A DNA stretch of 6,301 bases from an uncultured bacterium (GTDB lineage: Bacteria; Cyanobacteriota; Vampirovibrionia; Gastranaerophilales; Gastranaerophilaceae): contig CALAWF010000072.1 of the NCBI GenBank assembly GCA_937894665.1, positions 1-6,301 of the forward strand. The letters are read 5' to 3'. The translations under genes and the position numbers were made by a program. Numbering within the stretch: the stretch's first letter is position 1; each line of letters starts with the position of its first letter. Positions 1 through 5,063 of the stretch are shown one piece after another. Under the pieces are notes generated by a model. The model saw only the letters and a list, made by a program, of their open reading frames with translations, was not told where the DNA came from and did no database searches.

Positions 1-346
1 CAATATAATCCTTTATAATAGGCAATTTATCAAAAAGAGTTGCGTTTGTTTCTAAATAAATTTTAGTTTTTCCTTGAACTAAAGGTAAAAAATCTTTCAA
101 AAAATCTACCGAGATTAAAGGTTCTCCGCCTGTTAATGAAATTGAATGAAAAGTAGATAAATCATACTCCTTAGCTATTTTTGAATATAATTCTTCTGGC
201 GAAAAATCAGTACCTTGCAGAAATTCCGTATCGCAATAATCGCAATGCAAATTACAGCCGCAAAATCTTATAAACAACTGCTTATATCCAACAACAGGTC
301 CTTCTCCTTGAATAGAAGAAAATATTTCATTTATCTTAGCTTCCAT
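1..346 (-). CDS. queE: 7-carboxy-7-deazaguanine synthase QueE (N-terminal part, runs off the window)
   Basis: This is a radical-SAM enzyme that converts 6-carboxy-tetrahydropterin to 7-carboxy-7-deazaguanine in the preQ0/queuosine pathway. About 115 codons are visible, starting MEAKINEIFSSIQGEGPVVG. The 'SxQGEG' start (about residues 10-16) is the usual QueE substrate-loop opening. The cluster motif CNLHCDYCDT gives C31, C35 and C38 in CxxxCxxC spacing, preceded by FIRFCG. TGGEP at 72-76 is the SAM-binding GGE motif, and LETN at 98-101 is another family hallmark. The open frame runs to the window edge, so the gene is cut by the window rather than broken. The ATG at 344-346 lies inside the end of dnaJ, an 11-nt overlap, so translation is probably coupled to dnaJ. 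The other queuosine genes are not in view. The family call is firm; the remaining C-terminal part was not seen. Confidence 0.93.
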   Translation of the reverse strand, partial: MEAKINEIFSSIQGEGPVVGYKQLFIRFCGCNLHCDYCDTEFLQGTDFSPEELYSKIAKEYDLSTFHSISLTGGEPLISVDFLKDFLPLVQGKTKIYLETNATLFDKLPIIKDYI

Positions 347-1412
347 ACCCGAAATTCTTTCTCACATCATCTTTTGACAAATTTTTAAGCCGTTCATACA
401 ACTTAATTTCATCTTCCGACAAATCATGAGAAAATTCAATACTTACGCAAATAATTAAATCTCCAACCTTGCCATTTTTTTTGATACCTTGGTTAGCAAT
501 TCTGAATTTTTGCCCAGAACAAGTATATTTAGGAAGTTTTAATTTTATTTTGCCATCAAAAGTCGGGATAGATATTTCTTCCCCTAAAGCAGCCTCAAAA
601 GGAGAAATCGGAACGGTATAATAAATATTTAATTTGTCAAAATGAACTTGAGTTTTTGTTTCAATTTTTATATTTATGTACAAATCACCACACGCACCAC
701 CATTTTTGCCACTTGCTCCCTCTCCTCTCAAACGGAGTTTTGCACCATCCTTTACTCCTTTTGGAATAGTTACGGTAATCTTTTTTGTTTTGACAACTTC
801 ACCTTTGCCGCCACAATTAGAACATTTTCCACCATTGACAAACCTATGCCCAAAACATTTTGGACAAGTTTGAGTTGTGCGAATATTTATAATTCTCTTG
901 CTTCCGGTAATTACCTCATCCGGAGTAATAGAAACATCTGTTGTAATATTTTCGCCCTTCTTTGGCTTTTTATTATCTCGATTTCGTTTATTGCGTTTTA
1001 TTTGAGCAAACCAAAATTTAACAGCTTTTGCAAGAGTTGATTTTTCTTTCTTTTCTTTGGGTTTACTTTTGTTAGTTGATGTTTTGGAGGAATTTTCAAA
1101 TTGAGAATGATAAGAACTATTTTTTGTTTGTTCTTCTTTGTATGCTTCTTCTGCTTTTTGAGAAGAAGTTGTTGTTTTTTCAGTCTTGAAAAATCCTTTT
1201 AGAGTATCATATTTTGAGCGTTCTACATCATTTGAAAGGATTTCATAAGCCTCTGTAATATTTTTAAATATATTTATGGCATCTTCATCTTTATTTATAT
1301 CAGGATGATATTTTCTTGCAAGTTTACGATATGCAGATTTAATTTCTGCATTTGTTGAATTTACGGAAACACCAAGAATTTCATAATAATTTTTTGTACT
1401 ATTAAACGCCAT
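336..1412 (-). CDS. dnaJ: DnaJ-family (Hsp40) co-chaperone with half-size zinc finger
   Basis: This is a co-chaperone that stimulates Hsp70 (DnaK) ATPase and delivers clients; it should be cytosolic. The 358 residues start with a J domain (about 7-72) with the HPD triad at 36-38. The usual Gly/Phe-rich region is absent. It is replaced by a Ser/Thr/Lys/Glu-rich linker (about 75-150) that ends in a very basic patch near 138-152. The first C-terminal substrate domain starts near 155. It holds only two of the four usual CxxCxGx(G) repeats (C183/C186 and C197/C200), so one zinc site instead of two. The later motifs IPKGVKDG (216-223), RLRGEG and the second beta-domain (about 260-330) are DnaJ/CbpA-like. 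The start ATG lacks a clear Shine-Dalgarno sequence. queE follows with an 11-nt overlap, and the rplT terminator lies upstream. dnaK and grpE are not nearby. It could be a secondary DnaJ paralogue rather than the housekeeping copy. Confidence 0.88.
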   Translation of the reverse strand: MAFNSTKNYYEILGVSVNSTNAEIKSAYRKLARKYHPDINKDEDAINIFKNITEAYEILSNDVERSKYDTLKGFFKTEKTTTSSQKAEEAYKEEQTKNSSYHSQFENSSKTSTNKSKPKEKKEKSTLAKAVKFWFAQIKRNKRNRDNKKPKKGENITTDVSITPDEVITGSKRIINIRTTQTCPKCFGHRFVNGGKCSNCGGKGEVVKTKKITVTIPKGVKDGAKLRLRGEGASGKNGGACGDLYINIKIETKTQVHFDKLNIYYTVPISPFEAALGEEISIPTFDGKIKLKLPKYTCSGQKFRIANQGIKKNGKVGDLIICVSIEFSHDLSEDEIKLYERLKNLSKDDVRKNFGYGS

Positions 1413-1426
1413 ACTTTTTATCTAAT

Positions 1427-1455
1427 GATAAAAATAAAAATTTCAACATCTGCAA
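1427..1455 (-). promoter_or_regulatory. possible promoter of dnaJ-queE
   Basis: On the minus strand TTGCAG (1450-1455) and TTTATC (1427-1432) are spaced 17 nt apart, upstream of the dnaJ ATG and downstream of the rplT terminator. The match to sigma-70 consensus is modest in very AT-rich DNA, and the leader would be only about 8 nt. A separate promoter is expected because of the terminator just upstream, but this exact site is tentative. Confidence 0.3.
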
Positions 1456-1476
1456 ATAGGTATAATTCCAAACAAT

Positions 1477-1513
1477 AAAAAAAGAGCAAAGATTAAAAAC
1501 CTTCACTCTTTTT
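1477..1513 (-). terminator. intrinsic terminator of rpmI-rplT
   Basis: Read on the minus strand, an arm AAAAAGAGTGAAG (1501-1513) pairs with CTTTGCTCTTTTT (1479-1491). This gives 8 bp plus 3 bp separated by two mismatches, with a 9-nt A/T-rich loop. The 3' arm runs into seven consecutive T (1477-1483). It lies 23 nt past the rplT stop codon, where the operon should end. The stem is AT-rich, so efficiency may be moderate. Confidence 0.65.
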
Positions 1514-1535
1514 ATAACTTTTATCCTGAAACGAC

Positions 1536-1880
1536 TTACTTAGAAATAGTTTCAAAGATTACATTAAATGCTTCCGGATCTTTAACTGCTAAGTCAGCAA
1601 GCATTTTTCTGTTAACAACAATATTAGCTTTTTTGCAAGCGTTTACGAATCTTGAATAACTCATACCACGTTGTCTTACAGCTGCGTTGATTCTAACAAT
1701 CCATAATCTTCTCATATTACGTTTTGTAGTACGTCTATCTCTGTAAGCGTATTTAAGAGCTTTCATAACAGCGATGTTAGCAACTTTGAAGATTCTGCTT
1801 CTAGCGCCGATAAAGCCTTTAGCAAGTTTTAATATTTTTTTGTGTCTTTTAACACCTGCATTACCACGTTTAATTCTCAT
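1536..1880 (-). CDS. rplT: 50S ribosomal protein L20
   Basis: This is an early-assembly protein of the large ribosomal subunit that binds 23S rRNA; in well-studied bacteria it also represses its own operon. At 114 residues it is close to the usual 115-120. The basic N-terminal tail contains RHKKILKLAKGF and GARSR. The globular part carries YAYRDRRTTKRNMRRLWI (about 45-62), RINAAVRQRGMSYSRF and RKMLADLAV, all diagnostic for L20. Its ATG is 11 nt after the rpmI stop. The Shine-Dalgarno TAGGAG (1889-1894) overlaps that stop codon, so the two genes are co-transcribed and probably translationally coupled. The terminator at 1477-1513 closes the operon. Identification is secure. Confidence 0.98.
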   Translation of the reverse strand: MRIKRGNAGVKRHKKILKLAKGFIGARSRIFKVANIAVMKALKYAYRDRRTTKRNMRRLWIVRINAAVRQRGMSYSRFVNACKKANIVVNRKMLADLAVKDPEAFNVIFETISK

Positions 1881-1888
1881 TTTTTATG

Positions 1889-1894
1889 CTCCTA
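1889..1894 (-). promoter_or_regulatory. ribosome binding site of rplT overlapping the rpmI stop codon
   Basis: The minus-strand hexamer TAGGAG ends 8 nt before the rplT ATG. Its first three bases are the TAG stop of rpmI. Ribosomes terminating on rpmI therefore sit on the rplT start region, which fixes the rplT start and suggests coupled translation of L35 and L20. Confidence 0.8.
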
Positions 1895-2101
1895 TCTTGA
1901 ATACTTCTTGTATGGTAACTCTTTAGATACCAATGCTACATGTGACTCAGAAACGCCAACCATCTTGAAAATTCTGCGTTTTCTAGATGCTGACTTGTGT
2001 TGGAGCAAGTGGCCTATACCTGCTTGTCTTTTCATGATTTTACCAGATGCGGTTACTTTGTAACGCTTTGCAGCTGATCTGTGTGTTTTTAATTTTGGCA
2101 T
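1892..2101 (-). CDS. rpmI: 50S ribosomal protein L35
   Basis: This small, very basic protein of the large ribosomal subunit has 69 residues (usual 63-67, so slightly long at the C-terminus). MPKLKTHRSAAKRYKVTASG is the family signature start. It is followed by KIMKRQAGIGHLLQHKSASRKR, matching the 'H...K....KR.L' core of L35. A strong Shine-Dalgarno AAGGAG (2108-2113) lies 6 nt before the ATG and fixes the start. It is the first gene of the rpmI-rplT operon. infC, which often precedes rpmI in other bacteria, is absent here, and the operon begins with its own promoter and a leader containing a terminator-like hairpin. Identification is secure. Confidence 0.98.
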   Translation of the reverse strand: MPKLKTHRSAAKRYKVTASGKIMKRQAGIGHLLQHKSASRKRRIFKMVGVSESHVALVSKELPYKKYSR

Positions 2102-2107
2102 TTTCTT

Positions 2108-2113
2108 CTCCTT
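2108..2113 (-). promoter_or_regulatory. ribosome binding site of rpmI
   Basis: AAGGAG on the minus strand, 6 nt before the ATG, is the best Shine-Dalgarno sequence in the window. It sits just downstream of the leader hairpin and T-run. Confidence 0.85.
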
Positions 2114-2131
2114 TTTCTTAAAGTAGTAACT

Positions 2132-2161
2132 AAAAAATTACAGGCATACCAAAGCCTATAA
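2132..2161 (-). terminator. leader terminator / probable attenuator upstream of rpmI
   Basis: On the minus strand TTATAGGC (2154-2161) pairs with GCCTGTAA (2138-2145). This is an 8-bp stem with one G-U pair and an 8-nt loop, followed directly by six T (2132-2137). It has the form of an intrinsic terminator but lies between the likely promoter (2177-2205) and the rpmI start. It would therefore stop transcription before the ribosomal genes. Upstream segments 2167-2170 (AGCC, pairing with GGCT at 2153-2156) and 2162-2168 (CCGAAAG, pairing with CTTTGG at 2149-2154, one bulge) offer alternative pairings that use part of the terminator arm. Transcription attenuation of infC-rpmI-rplT operons by L20 is known in Bacillus; that the same protein acts here is inference. 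Confidence 0.6.
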
Positions 2162-2176
2162 CTTTCGGCTAAAAGT

Positions 2177-2205
2177 ATTGTATTATGAAACGCTTATATT
2201 TGCAA
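2177..2205 (-). promoter_or_regulatory. promoter of rpmI-rplT
   Basis: On the minus strand TTGCAA (2200-2205) and TACAAT (2177-2182) are separated by exactly 17 nt. The -10 matches consensus at five of six positions and the -35 at four. Transcription would start near 2170, giving a leader of about 70 nt that contains the terminator-like hairpin. This is the best promoter in front of the operon. Confidence 0.6.
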
Positions 2206-2243
2206 GTATAAATGTAAAATATGTAACATTATTCTGTACTTTG

Positions 2244-2300
2244 CTCAGTATGACGAAATGCGTGAGGGTACTTTTATTACATCCGATACGTCATTCTGAG
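2244..2300. repeat. imperfect inverted repeat of the dispersed GTCATTCTGAG element
   Basis: CTCAGTATGACG (2244-2255) faces CGTCATTCTGAG (2289-2300). They are 12-base arms with one mismatch around a 33-nt loop. The arms match the head of a repeat that recurs at 6248-6261. The stretch from about 2206 to 2503 has no credible gene; it holds this hairpin and other degraded repeat pieces. Confidence 0.6.
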
Positions 2301-2302
2301 GG
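2289..2302 (+). repeat. dispersed intergenic repeat head, copy 1
   Basis: CGTCATTCTGAGGG is identical over 14 bases to the reverse complement of 6248-6261. Sequences of the 'GTCATTCTGAG...GAAGAATCTC' type are common intergenic repeats in many bacterial genomes, as recalled and not searched. Here the expected tail CCCGAAGAATCTCTG appears only at 2344-2358, about 41 AT-rich bases further on. Confidence 0.55.
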
Positions 2303-2343
2303 ATAAACTGTTGTATTATTGGTAATATAATTTAGCAAATTTA

Positions 2344-2396
2344 CCCGAAGAATCTCTGACCATACGCACTAGCCAGAGATACTGAAACGAGTTCTG
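2344..2396. repeat. degraded dispersed-repeat tail with hairpin
   Basis: This segment begins CCCGAAGAATCTCTG. The ATCTCTG at 2352-2358 pairs with CAGAGAT at 2374-2380 to form a 7-bp hairpin with a 15-nt loop. ACTGAAACGAGTTCTGACA follows and resembles another common intergenic repeat unit ending in TGACA. No open frame here is convincing. The only candidate frame crossing this segment on the minus strand continues straight through the tRNA gene and is an artefact. Confidence 0.45.
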
Positions 2397-2493
2397 ACAT
2401 TTGCGGTTAGTTTTCCCTCTCCAAAGGACGCTAGCAGAACCAACATTTTCTATTAGATTTGTGATTTCGTAGGAACCTGCGGAGCAGTAAAAG

Positions 2494-2501
2494 AAAAAAA
2501 A
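2494..2501 (-). terminator. T-run ending the tRNA-Pro transcript
   Basis: Eight T residues on the minus strand start 3 nt after the tRNA acceptor stem's last paired base. They are followed by C and four more T. There is no separate hairpin; the tRNA acceptor/T-arm helices may serve, or the RNA is simply trimmed. A small CTGC-TCC-GCAG hairpin lies just beyond at 2477-2487. Confidence 0.4.
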
Positions 2502-2503
2502 TC

Positions 2504-2577
2504 TCGGGATGACAGGATTTGAACCTGCGGCCCCTTCGTCCCGAACGAAGTGCGCTACCAAGCTGCGCTACATCCCG
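2504..2577 (-). tRNA. tRNA-Pro(CGG)
   Basis: This is a complete 74-nt cloverleaf on the minus strand. The acceptor stem is CGGGATG with CATCCCG, including the C1-G72 pair typical of bacterial tRNA-Pro, with A as discriminator. The D stem is GCGC/GCGC. The anticodon stem is CTTCG/CGAAG with loop TTCGGGA, giving anticodon CGG, which reads the proline codon CCG. The T arm is GCAGG-TTCAAAT-CCTGT. The 3' CCA is not encoded, so it must be added by the CCA enzyme. A T-run follows at once. Confidence 0.96.
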
Positions 2578-2599
2578 AAATTATCTTAAATACTCTTTA

Positions 2600-2629
2600 A
2601 TTATATTCCAAAAAAATTTTGTGAAGCAA
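2600..2629 (-). promoter_or_regulatory. promoter of tRNA-Pro
   Basis: A perfect TATAAT (2600-2605, minus strand) has TTGCTT (2624-2629) 18 nt upstream. Transcription would start near 2593, leaving a leader of about 15 nt before the mature tRNA. The -10 is excellent and the -35 keeps only TTG. Confidence 0.55.
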
Positions 2630-2636
2630 AGTTTTA
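2611..2636 (-). terminator. weak terminator-like hairpin downstream of the MFS gene
   Basis: On the minus strand AAAACTTTG pairs with CAAAATTTT around a CTTCA loop, 9 positions with one C-A mismatch. T residues continue after the 3' arm. It lies about 105 nt past the efflux-gene stop and overlaps the -35 region of the tRNA promoter. The stem has only one G-C pair, so this is tentative. Confidence 0.35.
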
Positions 2637-2740
2637 TCTAAAATATGTTACTCAATCTCTTTCCAAAGTTTATTTAAGGTTTGAATTTCAGCACGAGATT
2701 GGAATAGCAATACCAAACATAAAACTTTTGCTAATTAAAT

Positions 2741-4288
2741 CTAATTTGCCTTTTTAGCTTTTTTAATTTTCAAGAAGAACAATAGCGGCAAAATTGCAAT
2801 ACAAAGGAATGCTAACAATGCAAATACATCGTAAAAAGAAGCCAATCTAGCTTGCTGCAATAGTTGTTTGTACAAAAATCCGTTTGCTTTTCTTGCTGCA
2901 ACAACATGCGGATAATGAATTAAAAATTTATTAGTAAAAACCATCAACTTATATCTAAACATCACGTTATGATAGCCCAAATCTCCAACCAAATAATTTT
3001 GGTGAACTTGTGAAACTCTTGCAATAAATGTTGCAGACATTGCGGTAGAAACAGCCGTTACCAAGTTTTTAAATAATGCATGAAGAGCGGCAGCATCTGC
3101 GTTTTTAGAAGCAGGCATCGTTTGAAACGACAACGCTGTAATAGGTACAAACGCAACAGGAACCCCAATACATAACAATAAATTAGGTAGAATAACACTT
3201 TCCATAGAAGAAGTTGTATTCATTGCCGTCAACATTAATATTGAAGCAGCCATTATCAAAAATCCGATAACAGTAAGCAATCTTGGTTCCACATATTTTG
3301 AAATTGCACCAACAACAAGCAATCCGACAAAACAAACTATTGCTCTTGGAAACATTGTTAAACCTGACATAGAAGGACTATATCCCAACAAACTTTGCAC
3401 GAACATTGGTACAAGTAACAATGTTGAATAAAGCATAACATTTATAAATGAGCTTATTGTAGTTCCAAATAGGAAATTTCTATCTTTAAATACCCTAATA
3501 TCGATTACAGGATTGTCATACTCTAATTCCCAAACATAAAAGAAAATAAATGAGAATATACAAATCCCTGTCAAATAACAAATCCACGGAGTATCAAACC
3601 AGTTGTACTGTTGACCTCTATCCAAAACAATTTGCATACAAGCCATGGCTAGGACGATTGAAATATATCCGACAATATCAAATTTCTTTTTCTTAACACT
3701 TTTGGGAGGTTTATCATCCGGAACAAACAACTTCAACAACAGGAATGACAACATACATAACGGAATATTTATAATAAATACCCATTGCCATGACCAGTTA
3801 TCAGTCAAATAACCACCCATGAAAGGACCAGCCAAAGGGGAAAACATTGCCGCAACCCCAAAAAGGCTCATCGCAATTCCACGTTGCTCTTTTGGAAAAA
3901 CTTCCAACAAAATTGCCTGACACAACGGTAAAATACAACCACTTCCAACCCCTTGAACAACTCGAGCACCAATCAGTGCTTGAAGGTTCGGAGCTATAAT
4001 ACAAAGTAAACAACCTAAAGCAAATATCCATAAGCTATAATAAAACAGCAATTTTTTACCGATAACTTGAACCAAATATCCAGTTACAGGAAGCATCAAT
4101 CCGGCAGAAATAATATAGCAAGTAATTACCGTGTTAGCTTCGTATTGAGTTGCACCATAGAACCCTGCAATATTCGGCTGACAAACGTTAGTCGCTGATG
4201 ATGCCGCAAGTGATAAAAATGACGGCAACAAAACTGATATTGCTACAAGATATGGATTTACTGGGGTATTACTATTTGATTTAGTCAT
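2741..4288 (-). CDS. DHA2-family MFS drug efflux permease (EmrB/QacA type, 14 TM)
   Basis: This is an inner-membrane proton-coupled exporter of the major facilitator superfamily, drug:H+ antiporter-2 group. The 515 residues match the family's usual length. Visible marks are the motif-A-like loop GYLVQVIGKKL (70-80), GARVVQGVGSG in TM4 (motif B, 107-117), and the antiporter motif C GVAAMFSPLAGPFMGG (144-159) followed by WSWQWVFIINIP. LDRGQQYNWF (222-231) is a DHA2 trait. So are the long extracytoplasmic loop before the last helix (about 425-484) and the closing ASFYDVFALLAF. The C-terminus is a basic lysine tail. No HlyD/EmrA membrane-fusion partner is adjacent, so its drug specificity and any tripartite assembly are unknown. 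A promoter with an overlapping palindrome precedes it, pointing to repressor control. The Shine-Dalgarno sequence is weak (AAGAG). Confidence 0.9.
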   Translation of the reverse strand: MTKSNSNTPVNPYLVAISVLLPSFLSLAASSATNVCQPNIAGFYGATQYEANTVITCYIISAGLMLPVTGYLVQVIGKKLLFYYSLWIFALGCLLCIIAPNLQALIGARVVQGVGSGCILPLCQAILLEVFPKEQRGIAMSLFGVAAMFSPLAGPFMGGYLTDNWSWQWVFIINIPLCMLSFLLLKLFVPDDKPPKSVKKKKFDIVGYISIVLAMACMQIVLDRGQQYNWFDTPWICYLTGICIFSFIFFYVWELEYDNPVIDIRVFKDRNFLFGTTISSFINVMLYSTLLLVPMFVQSLLGYSPSMSGLTMFPRAIVCFVGLLVVGAISKYVEPRLLTVIGFLIMAASILMLTAMNTTSSMESVILPNLLLCIGVPVAFVPITALSFQTMPASKNADAAALHALFKNLVTAVSTAMSATFIARVSQVHQNYLVGDLGYHNVMFRYKLMVFTNKFLIHYPHVVAARKANGFLYKQLLQQARLASFYDVFALLAFLCIAILPLLFFLKIKKAKKAN

Positions 4289-4301
4289 AAATTTCTCTTA
4301 C

Positions 4302-4323
4302 TTTTGTTATCATGATAACAAAA
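4302..4323. promoter_or_regulatory. 22-bp perfect palindrome, probable operator for the efflux gene
   Basis: The half-site TTTTGTTATCA (4302-4312) is followed immediately by its exact reverse complement (4313-4323), with no spacer. The zero-length loop argues for a dimeric DNA-binding protein rather than an RNA terminator. It starts 13 nt upstream of the efflux ATG and contains the extended -10 of the likely promoter. MarR- and TetR-type repressors commonly control DHA2 pumps through such sites. The regulator is not encoded in the window. Confidence 0.65.
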
Positions 4324-4339
4324 ACATTTTTTATTACAA
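4312..4339 (-). promoter_or_regulatory. promoter of the efflux permease gene
   Basis: On the minus strand TTGTAA (4334-4339) is 16 nt from TATCAT (4312-4317). TG precedes the -10 at the extended position, giving TGTTATCAT. The -10 lies wholly in the palindrome at 4302-4323, so repressor binding there would block RNA polymerase. The gene could also be read from the pnuC promoter, 79 nt separating the two genes. Confidence 0.5.
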
Positions 4340-4367
4340 ATAATTATGTTTCAAATATTAACCAGTA

Positions 4368-5063
4368 TTAAAATTTAATTTCTTTTCTCCAGCAGTGCAA
4401 GAAGTAAATAGCCAAAACAAAGTAAGTTGCCCACATTATTACAGTTGCAAAACAATTTGAGCCATGCAAATAAGCATTTATCCACATAATAGTTGATAAC
4501 CCATTAACAACAAACCAAACATGCCATTGTTCAATACATCTTTTCACAGTCAAGAGTAAACCAACAATTGAAAATACAGAGGTAACAGCATCAATCATCG
4601 GGCTTTGGTCATGGAAATATTTCAATATAAAATACAAGACAACAGACAAAATTAAGGACAATGAATAATAAACAAATCTCTCTTTTGTAGATAATTTTGT
4701 TTTAACAATTTCTTGGCAATCTTTTTTCAAATGTTGTTTCCACTTGAAAATTCCAAACATTTGCATCGGAAAATAATACAGCAAATACAAGCACAAATTT
4801 CCAAACAAATTATTTTTAAAAGACAAAAATGCGTAACATAATGTTCCACACAAACCGAAAAAATAACAAGAAATTTTGCCCTTGCCGGCTAATATAGTAT
4901 AAGAAATTCCACAAATTGCAGAAACTAAAGCAATCTTACTATCTTTCATATACAAAGACAGAAGAATTATAATAATTATTTCCGCAGGAAAAATTATTCT
5001 CTCATACTTGCCCCAGCCACACAATTCTTTTCTTATAAATTCAACGACATTCATTAAAAGCAT
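4368..5063 (-). CDS. pnuC: PnuC-type nicotinamide riboside transporter
   Basis: This inner-membrane protein is a facilitator for nicotinamide riboside entry into NAD salvage (related PnuT proteins carry thiamine). The 231 residues form about seven hydrophobic segments, as usual for PnuC. Family marks are AGKGKISCYFFG (59-70), AFLSFKNNLFGN followed by a hydrophobic stretch to GIFKW (104-108), and the C-terminal signature from D158 through FSIVGLLLTVKRCIEQW to WFVVNGLS (190). Two ATGs (5063 and 5054) are possible and neither has a clear Shine-Dalgarno sequence; the longer is kept. No NAD, TPP or other riboswitch can be recognised in the short (99 nt) region upstream, which it shares with a divergent gene. 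No NadR/NrtR-type partner is in view, so the substrate is inferred from family only. Confidence 0.85.
   Translation of the reverse strand: MLLMNVVEFIRKELCGWGKYERIIFPAEIIIIILLSLYMKDSKIALVSAICGISYTILAGKGKISCYFFGLCGTLCYAFLSFKNNLFGNLCLYLLYYFPMQMFGIFKWKQHLKKDCQEIVKTKLSTKERFVYYSLSLILSVVLYFILKYFHDQSPMIDAVTSVFSIVGLLLTVKRCIEQWHVWFVVNGLSTIMWINAYLHGSNCFATVIMWATYFVLAIYFLHCWRKEIKF

Noticed and set aside
642..1040. Plus-strand open frame of 132 codons (and a shorter one at 676-873)
   Set aside because: Antisense to dnaJ, whose protein has clear J-domain and zinc-finger motifs. The antisense translations show only low-complexity Phe/Cys/Ser patterns.
1842..2063. Plus-strand open frame of 73 codons
   Set aside because: Antisense to rpmI and the start of rplT, both certain genes; no ribosome binding site or family resemblance.
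2206..2503. CRISPR array or insertion sequence in the repeat-rich gap
   Set aside because: Repeats are few, irregular and inverted, with no regular spacing and no transposase-like open frame.
2316..2561. Minus-strand open frame of 81 codons
   Set aside because: It runs through the tRNA-Pro gene; its start translates the tRNA itself and the rest covers dispersed-repeat DNA.
3801..4031. Minus-strand open frame of 76 codons inside the efflux gene
   Set aside because: Out-of-frame shadow of the MFS gene, rich in Trp, Cys and Phe, with no start signal.
4302..4323. Palindrome as the rho-independent terminator of pnuC
   Set aside because: A perfect palindrome with no spacer makes a poor RNA hairpin, it is AT-rich, and no T-run follows on the minus strand. 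An operator fits better, though not proven.
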